Shown here one piece after another: positions 8,763 to 16,786 of a DNA stretch of 64,000 nt; the first letter of the stretch is position 1, and each line of letters starts with the position of its first letter. The stretch comes from Chryseobacterium viscerum (lineage in GTDB: Bacteria > Bacteroidota > Bacteroidia > Flavobacteriales > Weeksellaceae), in contig NZ_JAPDFT010000001.1 of NCBI RefSeq assembly GCF_025949665.1, positions 1,364,001 through 1,428,000 on the forward strand, written 5' to 3'. Both the position numbers and the translations under genes were made by a program. The notes under the pieces were generated by a model. That model was given only the letters and a program-made list of their open reading frames with translations. It ran no database searches and was not told the DNA's origin.

Positions 8763-9287
8763 TTATTGAGAAATAATAGTATACGTTAACTCTGTTGTAT
8801 AAACGGTAGGATCCTGACCTGCAATATAATTGTCAAGATAAGCATTGGCTCCTGCTCCTTTATATTCAATGTTAATTTTTTTATCTACACCACCATTAGC
8901 GGATGTTACTAATGTTGCTTCGTTAGCTGAAAGCTGTACGTTCTGTGCATACTGAGCGCCGTTAAGAACTTCAGTTCCTGCACTGGCCTTAATCTGAATG
9001 GTATTGGCCTGGATATTCTTTGCTCCACTTTGCAATGCAGCATTAGCACTTTTTACTTTAACCTGGAAACCTCCTGTACTATAAATGCTTAAGTGATCTG
9101 CGTTTACAGAGGATACTCCGTTTGCATAATCGTCTTTGGTTTTATAGTCTAAGTTGACAACCTTCTGAGCAGGATTAACGATAAGGGTTTGAATTGGTTT
9201 TAATCTAACATTTAATGTTACATTTTGCTGAGCCTTGAATACAACAAAACCAAATAGCGACATTGAGGCTACAATATATTTCTTCAT
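8763..9287 (-). CDS. Major pilin-like subunit
   Basis: The 174-residue protein starts at the ATG at 9287; a longer frame lacks a signal peptide at its N-terminus. After the signal peptide (to FKAQ, residue 20) comes a conserved N-terminal strand NVTLNVRLKPIQTLIV. Then follow the DDYANGVSS and GGFQVKVKS segments, and a final strand ending YTTELTYTIISQ. The size, all-beta character, and N- and C-terminal strands fit a chaperone-usher pilin of the alternate (CS1-like) kind, where an N-terminal strand is donated to the next subunit. The ending is shared with the tip-like and minor subunit genes, so the three are probably homologous. Confidence 0.6.
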   Translation of the reverse strand: MKKYIVASMSLFGFVVFKAQQNVTLNVRLKPIQTLIVNPAQKVVNLDYKTKDDYANGVSSVNADHLSIYSTGGFQVKVKSANAALQSGAKNIQANTIQIKASAGTEVLNGAQYAQNVQLSANEATLVTSANGGVDKKINIEYKGAGANAYLDNYIAGQDPTVYTTELTYTIISQ

Positions 9288-9335
9288 AAATAATGGGAGT
9301 TTTAACAGTGTATTAATTCTTGTTTTTTTCAGGTG

Positions 9336-9343
9336 CAAATTTA
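9336..9343 (-). promoter_or_regulatory. Candidate -7 element for the pilin gene
   Basis: The minus strand reads TAAATTTG, matching the Bacteroidota -7 consensus TAnnTTTG, 49 bp upstream of the pilin start. No convincing -33 TTTG is seen at the usual spacing, so this is tentative. Confidence 0.35.
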
Positions 9344-9586
9344 GAAAGAGGTCCAGGTACTTATTTTGTGAAAAAGTACTAAAGATTTGTAAATTTGGTT
9401 TTGGAAATAATCTTGCTGAAAAAAAGTATTTTATGAAGAAATATGAAGTTTTAAGTTAATTAAAAATTAAAAATATTGTTAATGTTGTTAAATCAATATT
9501 ATATTATTGTCAATTTACTAAAAATTAATAGTTGGAAATTTAAAAAAAATAATATTTAATACATAGTAAATAAGCTATAGATCGTC

Positions 9587-9952
9587 TTATTGAGAGATTA
9601 AAGTAAGCATCATAGAAGTAGACTTATCTTTAAACTGTTTTATAATTTTATCTATTTTTTGATTTATCATGAATTTTTTTTCTATAACTCCATTCTGACT
9701 TTTGATGAGATTATACTCATCTTGATCGTCCTGTTGAATTCCTAACTGAAAACCTGATGGACTTGAAATGATAACAGAGTTTATTTCCGGCTGGATATTT
9801 TCATCTGTATCATCAGTCATTTCGCTGTCACCACCAACTGCCAGCACTTGGGTAGGATAAAGCCTTACATTCACCTGAACATCATCTGCCTGTGCATAGA
9901 TGCCCATGGAAACAAAAAGGAAAATTACTGAAAAAATATATCTTTTCAACAT
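9587..9952 (-). CDS. Minor pilin-like subunit
   Basis: The 121-residue protein has a signal peptide (to IYAQ, residue 21) and a mature start DVQVNVRLYPTQVLAV that mirrors the major pilin. It also has SPSGFQLGIQ (about 64-73), which aligns with the pilin segment TGGFQVKVKS, and it ends STSMMLTLISQ like its neighbours. It lacks the middle region of the larger subunit. It could be an initiator, terminator or anchor subunit. It lies between the AraC gene and the major pilin on the same strand, with about 300 bp of AT-rich DNA before the pilin. Confidence 0.55.
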   Translation of the reverse strand: MLKRYIFSVIFLFVSMGIYAQADDVQVNVRLYPTQVLAVGGDSEMTDDTDENIQPEINSVIISSPSGFQLGIQQDDQDEYNLIKSQNGVIEKKFMINQKIDKIIKQFKDKSTSMMLTLISQ

Positions 9953-10007
9953 ATATTAATTTTTCACTGATCTGTTATTTATCCAAAAATACAATATTAT
10001 TTTTACA

Positions 10008-10838
10008 TTATTTCAATTCTGAGGGATTTTTTCCTGTATGTTTTTTAATAAAATTACTGAAATTTCCTTCATCGCTGAATCCCAGGTCATAAGCAATTTC
10101 AGAAATATTGTAGCCCGAGAAACTAAGGGATTTCTTGCATTCATTGATCAGTTTTTCAATAATAATATGTTTGGCTGTTTTTCCCAGAACATATTCCGTC
10201 ATTTCAGTTAGTTTTCTTGGTGTGATATTGAGTTCATTAGCATAGTGTGAAACCTTTTTAGCCTTTTTATAGTCTCTCTGTAAAAGAACTTTAAATCTAT
10301 TGACGTAATGGAGATAGTCAAATTTGATGTCTTTTTTCAGTGTTTCTGCCGGGATATGCAAAAACGCATCCAGAATCAGTCTTTCAATAGCATTATGAGC
10401 TGCAGAAACATATAGACTTTCATCTTTGTGCTGAAAGTTGTGCATTCTTCCCATAAAAACAACGTTCATTTCCTTAATATTTTCAAAAGGCGCTATAAAA
10501 ACATCAGAATCGTAATTAAAAAAAAGTTGTGAATTGATAAACATACTATCTTTTGCAGATCTCTCATAAAAACTTGATGAAAATGTAATCACATAAATCT
10601 CACCGCGTTTAGTTTCTCCAAATACAATTTGTTTTTGCGGGCCTACAAATGCTATATGACCGCCTTTTATGGAATGTGGAATGTTTTCTATCTCTAATGT
10701 GATATCTTCTATAATGATATAGATACAGAAATACTCAAGTGTATTAAAACTTCTTTTATTATTGTTTCTCTGTATTATATTATTTAATGTGTTGATGCTA
10801 AATCCTAAATTTTTTAAATGGTCTGTAATCACGTACAT
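10008..10838 (-). CDS. AraC-family transcriptional regulator
   Basis: The 276-residue protein starts at the ATG at 10838 (a TTG 15 bp upstream is possible). Residues 1-170 form a divergent sensor domain. The C-terminal ~100 residues are a classic double helix-turn-helix: VSHYANELNITPRKLTEM, then ISEIAYDLGFSDEGNFSNFI ending in GKNPSELK. It precedes the minor pilin by 55 bp on the same strand, so it is probably the local activator of the pilus genes. CS1-type pili in enterotoxigenic E. coli are also controlled by AraC-type regulators (Rns family). The link here is positional. Confidence 0.85.
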   Translation of the reverse strand: MYVITDHLKNLGFSINTLNNIIQRNNNKRSFNTLEYFCIYIIIEDITLEIENIPHSIKGGHIAFVGPQKQIVFGETKRGEIYVITFSSSFYERSAKDSMFINSQLFFNYDSDVFIAPFENIKEMNVVFMGRMHNFQHKDESLYVSAAHNAIERLILDAFLHIPAETLKKDIKFDYLHYVNRFKVLLQRDYKKAKKVSHYANELNITPRKLTEMTEYVLGKTAKHIIIEKLINECKKSLSFSGYNISEIAYDLGFSDEGNFSNFIKKHTGKNPSELK

Positions 10839-11164
10839 AGTAATAAGCTTCAATAAAATGATTAATTTGTTCTATAAAGGCAGATTATACAGCTAAAATA
10901 GGCTCAAAAATCAAGTCATATGGTATAATTAGGATATTTGGTTACTTATTTTGAAGCTTGATTTGAACTAATATAAATGTATATAAAAATAACTATGTTT
11001 TAGCATTAAGTTCGGGTTATTATCCGGATTTCTTTTCTTTCTGATTTCTTATCTGAAAGTTTGATTGTAAATGGTAGTTACACTAAAGTATATTACTACT
11101 TTATTTTAACAATGTTAAATGTGTTATTGTTTGATGATGAGGTGTTCTTAGGTCGGCATTGAAA
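10839..11164. other. Intergenic region, no gene seen
   Basis: This AT-rich stretch upstream of the AraC gene has no open frame with protein-like composition. It presumably contains the AraC promoter, but no clear -33/-7 pair was identified. Confidence 0.5.
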
Positions 11165-11198
11165 AAATCCTGCAAAATCAATGATTTTGCAGGATTTT
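11165..11198. terminator. Bidirectional intrinsic terminator
   Basis: The arms AAATCCTGCAAAATCA and TGATTTTGCAGGATTT pair around a 2-base loop, with T-runs on both strands. It lies about 75 bp after the stop of the minus-strand bacteriocin-like gene. Confidence 0.8.
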
Positions 11199-11271
11199 TT
11201 TTGTTTGGAGCTATTATTGTGATTCTCAAAAATACTTCAAAAGTAGGTGGCAAATTGTTTTACTTTCTATT

Positions 11272-11448
11272 TTAAATAGGCTGAGGTATCACAAGATCAT
11301 CACAATTTATTGTTTTGGGGATGCATCGCTTTACTTTTTCACACCATTGATGAGTGTATATGCATACTGACGGAAACGGACCGCCAACTATTCCTGCTCC
11401 TGTTACCGTTTTCAATTCATTTCTTGAAAGTTTTTTTAGATTTTTCAT
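11272..11448 (-). CDS. Bacteriocin-like peptide precursor with double-glycine-type leader
   Basis: The 58-residue frame starts at the ATG at 11448. Its N-terminus MKNLKKLSRNELKTVTGAG matches the bacteriocin-like leader common in Chryseobacterium and relatives (KLSRxxLKxIxGG), here with GAG in place of GG. The predicted core after residue 19 has four cysteines (about 29, 36, 42, 49) that could form disulfides, and ends in LVIPQPI. No peptidase-transporter or modification enzyme is adjacent, so export would rely on genes elsewhere. A strong terminator follows. The leader is convincing; antimicrobial activity is not shown. Confidence 0.75.
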   Translation of the reverse strand: MKNLKKLSRNELKTVTGAGIVGGPFPSVCIYTHQWCEKVKRCIPKTINCDDLVIPQPI

Positions 11449-11823
11449 AATACAAAATGTTTTTATTTTCTTATTCTTCTAAAGCTTTTCAGATACCGCT
11501 TATTTTATAGTTCAAAAATGAGATATCAGATATTCAAAGCCAAGAAGGGTTTAATAAGTGGCGGTACTTTTTATATAAGTGTAGGTGTTTAAGGGTTTAC
11601 TGTATGGATGGTTGCAGGATGAAGATTTTATAATCTTTATTGTACTGCATCAGATTTTACTCATATATAAGCAGATTATCTGGCATCGTCTAAAGAAATC
11701 CGGAAGCTGAAATATTACACAAAAGTGCCATGGACCGGCACCCGATTTACATGTAATTTTACCATAAAATCAATCAATATCTCTAGAATTACAGGCTTAC
11801 CTTCAATCTTAAAATATAGAATC
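11449..11823. other. Intergenic region between divergent genes
   Basis: These 375 bp separate the bacteriocin-like gene from the DUF5675 gene. An open frame enters the DUF5675 gene from 11725, but it has no signal peptide before the internal ATG, so I treat it as untranslated. No repeat or RNA gene was recognised. Confidence 0.45.
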
Positions 11824-12300
11824 ATGAAAACAACTTTACTGGTAATTGTATTGACAGCTCTTTTTTCAGGAAATCTTTTTGGGCAAGGAAATTTTGAAAT
11901 AGTTATTGAAAGAAAGCTATCATCAGCGGCTTGTACCTTAGGATATCTCATTGCAGATGAAAAAGTCATCTGTCATACATTAGAACTGCCCTGGGCAAAT
12001 AATATAAAAAATATCAGTTGTATTCCTTCGGGATCCTATAACGGTATTTTGAGATATGATAAAAATGACGGATGGAGAATACAGCTTGAAAATGTACCAG
12101 ACAGAGATGGAGTACAAATTCATATGGGAAACTACGCAAAGCAGATCAAAGGATGTGTTTTGGTGGGAATGGAAACCGATATTAAAAATTGTACTGTGGG
12201 AAATAGTAAACTGGCCTACAGTAAATTGAAGAATGCATTTTATGGTACTTCAAATCCTAACAGTACTCCTGATAAAAACATTATAGTAACCTTTAAATAG
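11824..12300 (+). CDS. Exported DUF5675-family protein
   Basis: The 158-residue protein starts at the ATG at 11824, which places a signal peptide (to LFGQ, residue 21) at the N-terminus. The mature part matches DUF5675: a CTLGYL..HTLELPW segment (38-57), IPSGSYNG (67-74) and VQIHMGNY...GCVLVG (98-115). DUF5675 domains are usually cytoplasmic or phage-linked and of unknown function. The exported form is notable. It ends 7 bp before the next gene, so the two form an operon. Confidence 0.75.
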   Translation: MKTTLLVIVLTALFSGNLFGQGNFEIVIERKLSSAACTLGYLIADEKVICHTLELPWANNIKNISCIPSGSYNGILRYDKNDGWRIQLENVPDRDGVQIHMGNYAKQIKGCVLVGMETDIKNCTVGNSKLAYSKLKNAFYGTSNPNSTPDKNIIVTFK

Positions 12301-12307
12301 TTTAATC

Positions 12308-14017
12308 ATGAAAAATTTTTATCTAATCATTGTATTGCTATTTGCCAATACCGGAGTTATTTGGTCGCAAGTGACACCCAATTCAAACAAATTTTCAGTT
12401 GAGAATTATGTAGCTATAGATAGTAAAGGGAAATATACGCTTTACAACACCCACGGCTTTTATGAAAATGTTGCTAAGGGCACTGTTGCCAAGGTGTTTA
12501 TATTACCAATTCTTAAGTTTGATATCCATAATATTAAATATATAGACAGTAAAGGAAATGAAACATACAAGAGTTCTGATAACATCCGTACGTTGATTAT
12601 TCCGGTAACACAGGAACTGGCACTACCCAATGAAAGCCAGAAAGCATCAATTTGTGCTGCGATAAGAAGCACAACAATAGCCGCCTTTTATCCTCCAATT
12701 TTAAAAAATACAAACGGGCAGCCCATGTTAACGCCTTACATGATTACCAACCCCGGATTAACCAATCATTTCTTTTCCTTAGCCAAGCAGTATGAAACTA
12801 CCATGCTTGCCCCCCAGGACCAGTTGATTAATGATTATAATACAAATTTTCAAAGCCAGATCATTTCACCTACAGAGGTAGAATTCATTGTAGAAGCAGG
12901 AGGGGAGATTGTTTACAGCAAGCGCATCTCAGGAACATTGGTTGGAAATAAAAGTTTTAAAAATATTAGTATTGAAAATCCTACAGAGTATGTTAAGAAT
13001 CTGCTGGCAAACGGAAATGGTGACATATCTGTCAGTTACAAATTTAAGAATTCTAAAACCAGTTATATTAATGCACATATAGACGGAAGTACGATTGTTA
13101 ACCAATTTTTAAGTGATGCTCAAAAGAGCAGTGTCAGCCAGAAATCAAGCGGATGGGCATTTCTCGGATTAGGAAGCAGCAGGAAATCGATGAAGTCTTC
13201 ATTCAATCAGCAGGTTGACAGCCAGTATAATGCAGAAAAAATTAATAATACAAGAATCGAAATGTATGATGCAGATGATGATATGATTAATCAATTTGAA
13301 GAAAAATTCTTTCCTGATATTTCCCAGGAAGAAGCCCTTAAAAATCACCTTCAGGCAGCCGAAAAAGCAAAAGCGGAAGGAAATGAAAAATTGCAGAATT
13401 TACATTTGCAGTTTGCAGAGTCATTGCAAAAAAATGATCCTAACCTGACTCCCAATATCGAAGCTGCTGTAGCCGCTCTTGGTAGAAAAGATTATATCGG
13501 ATTTATAGCCAATGGAGTAAGATGGGGAAATAATACAGCCCGCGGCAATACCTCCTTTAAAAGGGTGCTGAACAGTACTGAAATGACTAAGACGGTGGAA
13601 GACTACAGCCATACGAAAGCAATATCTGTTCAGCATGCGGTTACTCAGCCTGTCATTGCTAAAGAAGAAGTGAAGTTTAGAGCTTCTGTAGGAGTTATAG
13701 ATGTTATTCCCTGGGATGTACAGCTGTATATTTATAATGGATACAATACGGTTTTTCAGAATGTAAAAGGTGTATTAATAGGCCCAACGACTGTAGGTGG
13801 AGCTTTACATCTCAATAATATCCTGCCCGGTACTCTGGTTAAAAAAGTGGGTTCTTATTCCGTATATGATGCTCAAACTTTTACAGATGCTTTAAAAAAC
13901 TATGAGCCTGGTGAAAGAACCGATTTGACTTTAGTAGTACCCAATGCAATGAATCCCAATATCTATCAGGAAAAAACCGTGCAATTTACGCTTGGGTCTC
14001 TTCCGGTTATTGATTAA
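12308..14017 (+). CDS. Exported protein with C-terminal PDZ-like domain
   Basis: The 569-residue protein has a signal peptide (to IWSQ, residue 21). The middle is not recognised. Residues ~315-380 contain an acidic helical stretch with AAEKAKAEGNEKLQNLHLQFA, which may be TPR-like or coiled. Residues ~490-555 resemble a PDZ domain (LNNILPGTLVKKVGSYSV, then TFTDALKNYEPGER). It is translated just after the DUF5675 protein and followed by a terminator. It may be a periplasmic or surface scaffold; no catalytic residues were seen. Confidence 0.6.
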   Translation: MKNFYLIIVLLFANTGVIWSQVTPNSNKFSVENYVAIDSKGKYTLYNTHGFYENVAKGTVAKVFILPILKFDIHNIKYIDSKGNETYKSSDNIRTLIIPVTQELALPNESQKASICAAIRSTTIAAFYPPILKNTNGQPMLTPYMITNPGLTNHFFSLAKQYETTMLAPQDQLINDYNTNFQSQIISPTEVEFIVEAGGEIVYSKRISGTLVGNKSFKNISIENPTEYVKNLLANGNGDISVSYKFKNSKTSYINAHIDGSTIVNQFLSDAQKSSVSQKSSGWAFLGLGSSRKSMKSSFNQQVDSQYNAEKINNTRIEMYDADDDMINQFEEKFFPDISQEEALKNHLQAAEKAKAEGNEKLQNLHLQFAESLQKNDPNLTPNIEAAVAALGRKDYIGFIANGVRWGNNTARGNTSFKRVLNSTEMTKTVEDYSHTKAISVQHAVTQPVIAKEEVKFRASVGVIDVIPWDVQLYIYNGYNTVFQNVKGVLIGPTTVGGALHLNNILPGTLVKKVGSYSVYDAQTFTDALKNYEPGERTDLTLVVPNAMNPNIYQEKTVQFTLGSLPVID

Positions 14018-14051
14018 AAGTTCACTATTAGTTATATCAAGAATCATTATA

Positions 14052-14087
14052 AGAACTCCTGTTGACTTTTCAACAGAAGTTCTTTTT
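14052..14087 (+). terminator. Intrinsic terminator
   Basis: A hairpin AGAACTcCTGTTGA / TCAACAGaAGTTCT followed by TTTTT lies 35 bp after the PDZ-like gene and closes that operon. Confidence 0.8.
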
Positions 14088-14513
14088 GTGGAGTAGACCC
14101 ATTGCAGTATTTTAAGATCTGGAAATCTTCTCCTTATTACTTATTTTTCAGCAATCTTATAAAACCAAACCAGGTTATTATGATATTAATTATTTGATTA
14201 CAGGTAAAATATTAAATATTTATCTCTTTTTGAAATGTTAATTTGTTGATAATCTGATGGGTAAATTTGAGTTATCATCTTTATGAATCTGTAAGTTGTT
14301 GTTATTCAGTGTTATAAATATATTTAATAATATAGTGAAATTCCATATTATTTAATAAAATTAATTTGTACATTTATTTCATTGTTCATGAATGTATCTT
14401 ATTGGTAATTAGTGAAATATGTTTTCTAAGTATAGTTGCTGCCTTTATAAAGGCTATATATTTAAATAAAACTATTATGCTATAAAAAACAAAAACCATT
14501 AAAACATATAATC
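14088..14513 (+). promoter_or_regulatory. Long AT-rich leader before the terpene synthase genes
   Basis: These 426 bp contain no gene. The 3' part has a small palindrome CCTTTATAAAGG at about 14451 followed by TATATATTTAAAT, which could be a -7-like region about 50 bp before the first terpene synthase. The promoter call is tentative. Confidence 0.3.
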
Positions 14514-15536
14514 ATGAGTAATGAAAATTTTAACCCTCTTGAACTTCTTCGTACAAAGTTCAGGTATCCATTCCCAACCTTAAAAAATCCTCATGCAGAT
14601 CAATTGCAGGAAATCACCGAAAATCAATGGATTGATGGTGAGTATATGTGGATATATCAAAATAACCCTGATCTGCGTAAAAAGTACAAGAAAACCAAAA
14701 CTGCCCACATCGCTGCCCAATGGTTTCCTACTGCATCTGCTGAACGTTTCCGGCCCATCTGCAGGCTAATGCTCTGGACCCTTTACAATGATGATCTGTA
14801 TGAAGAAAGTAGGCCTGATGATATTGATGATGTACATGCTCAATCCATCGCTATATTGAATGGTGAAATCTCTGTTGGCCAGTCTACAATACCTTTAGCC
14901 TCTATGCTTGCCTCATTAAGGCAGGAATTACTTCAGTTTATTCCAGAAGAATCCATGCATCGTTTCACACAGATGATCAGCAGGTATTTTAGTGGGCTTA
15001 AAAAGGAACAGGAATATAAAAAGAATAAGATGTTTCCTACAACAGCAGAATGTATTGTCTTAAGGGAAGATTCAATCTGTTTGTATCCTTTTTTGCAGCT
15101 CACTGAGGTTGAAACGGGGGTCATCCTGCCGCCGGAAATTCATGATCATCCGGTGATCCGCCGTCTGCAGGCGCTTGCCTGTCATCTGGTAACTTTTTTC
15201 AATGAAGTTCAATCTGTAGTAAAAGATGAAGCAACGGACAGTATCTATTATAATATTGTGAAAGTAATCCAGAATGAACGCAGAGTTTCGCTAGAAGAAG
15301 CCTGCCTGGAAGATCTGCGCCTCCATAATGAAGATCTTAAGGAGTTTGTAGCCCTGCAGGCCTCACTTCCTGACTTTGGTGTATGGCACGAGGCTGTGGT
15401 CAATTGGGTACACTATATGAGTATGGTATTGAGTGGCTGGAAAAACATATCCACTAAGCTTGACCGCTATAATAAAACAGAATTTCCAAGTGCTTCCGAA
15501 TTAAAAGAAACATTAGGGCATAACCAATTTCAATAA
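14514..15536 (+). CDS. Class I terpene synthase (first of three)
   Basis: The 340-residue protein has the bacterial type I terpene cyclase fold. It carries the aspartate-rich motif DDLYE (93-97), the pyrophosphate-sensor Arg (about 184, in VLREDS), the NSE-type motif N230-x3-S234-x3-D238, and the C-terminal RY pair (318-319). The NSE triad has Asp where Glu is usual; this is seen in some active enzymes. These cytoplasmic enzymes ionise a prenyl diphosphate (GPP, FPP or GGPP) with three Mg ions and cyclise it. The substrate cannot be read from sequence. Length is normal. No prenyltransferase or P450 lies nearby. Confidence 0.85.
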   Translation: MSNENFNPLELLRTKFRYPFPTLKNPHADQLQEITENQWIDGEYMWIYQNNPDLRKKYKKTKTAHIAAQWFPTASAERFRPICRLMLWTLYNDDLYEESRPDDIDDVHAQSIAILNGEISVGQSTIPLASMLASLRQELLQFIPEESMHRFTQMISRYFSGLKKEQEYKKNKMFPTTAECIVLREDSICLYPFLQLTEVETGVILPPEIHDHPVIRRLQALACHLVTFFNEVQSVVKDEATDSIYYNIVKVIQNERRVSLEEACLEDLRLHNEDLKEFVALQASLPDFGVWHEAVVNWVHYMSMVLSGWKNISTKLDRYNKTEFPSASELKETLGHNQFQ

Positions 15537-15750
15537 AAATTTAACGATTACCGTGGTATTTCATTAAACAAGTGATCATAAGAACCTGCCAGAAATTTAT
15601 AACGGAGTGGCGGGTATACAATATGCTTTACCTGAATGAATATATGATCTACAATACGGTTTTAGAGCAATAATCACAATGCAATAGACATTCGGTTGTG
15701 ATTAGCAGTTAATGCTTATTTAAATACAATAATTTTAAAATACAGATAAA

Positions 15751-16755
15751 ATGACACCAGAACAATTTAATAGTGCAGATTACCTGCCACGGGGATGCTA
15801 CTCATGGCCTGATCTTATAAATCCACATGCTGAACAAATGGGGAAAGATATGGATGGCTGGATTGATAATGATTATACTTTTTTGACAGAAAAACAACGG
15901 AAAATTTATAAAAAAATGGAACTTCATATGTGTACAGCACGTATGTGGCCGCACTTAACCTATGAGCAGGCCATTCCATGCAATAGATTCATGCTTCAAT
16001 ATGTTGCTCTTGATGATCAGGTGGAACATTCGTCCCTTGAAGAGATCCAGGAGTTAAGAATCCGTTGTACAGATATTCTCAGGGGTGCCCAAGCCTTGCC
16101 GGAGGAAAATGCTCTTTATCATCATATGGAAATGATCCGGGATGAATTTCGCGCTTTCATGCCAGACCTATGGTTTGAGCGGTTTGTTTACTATTTTTAT
16201 CAATCTTTCAGATACGGAATTGAATTGGAGTATCCCTACAAAATAGCCCATCGCCCACCATCACTGAATCTTTACAAAACTATCAGAGAATATTCTGTAC
16301 TAATGCGTCCTTATCTGATCTTTGGTGAGATTGAATCAGGTCTTGTCCTGCCGGAACATATCTTTGAGCATATAGTGGTACAAAAGATGATTTCCCATAT
16401 GACTCTGGTTGTTGCGTGGCAAAATGATCTTCACTCTCTGCCAAAGGAGATGGCGAAGGGGACAGAGGTTTTTAATCTGGTTTTTGTATTGCAGCAGGAG
16501 TATAATCTTTCTTTGGAAGATGCTTGTGCAGAAGCTTTACGTATTCATAATGAAGAGCTGGCGAGTCTGAATGGCTTACATCAAGAGTATCGGGAGTTTG
16601 GTGAATATCAGGAACATGTCGACAAATTCGTTTATTATGCCGGTGTCGGGCTGCAGGGAGTTAACACTTTTTATCTGGAAACAAACAGATATAAGCATGG
16701 AGGAGTTGGTTTTGCCTGGCCTGAAGACAACCATGCCGCAAATAGCAGTCTGTAA
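15751..16755 (+). CDS. Class I terpene synthase (second of three)
   Basis: This 334-residue paralogue has the most canonical active site of the three. It has DDQVE (88-92), the sensor Arg at about 179 (TIREYS), a complete NSE motif N225-D-x2-S229-x2-K-E233, and RY at 313-314. It is therefore very likely a catalytically competent mono-, sesqui- or diterpene cyclase. It follows the first gene after 214 bp, which contains a small dyad (ATCACAA/TTGTGAT) but no T-tract. It is followed 31 bp later by the third gene, so those two at least should be co-transcribed. Confidence 0.88.
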   Translation: MTPEQFNSADYLPRGCYSWPDLINPHAEQMGKDMDGWIDNDYTFLTEKQRKIYKKMELHMCTARMWPHLTYEQAIPCNRFMLQYVALDDQVEHSSLEEIQELRIRCTDILRGAQALPEENALYHHMEMIRDEFRAFMPDLWFERFVYYFYQSFRYGIELEYPYKIAHRPPSLNLYKTIREYSVLMRPYLIFGEIESGLVLPEHIFEHIVVQKMISHMTLVVAWQNDLHSLPKEMAKGTEVFNLVFVLQQEYNLSLEDACAEALRIHNEELASLNGLHQEYREFGEYQEHVDKFVYYAGVGLQGVNTFYLETNRYKHGGVGFAWPEDNHAANSSL

Positions 16756-16786
16756 ATTAAGTTTAATATAACTTTAAATTTTAAAG

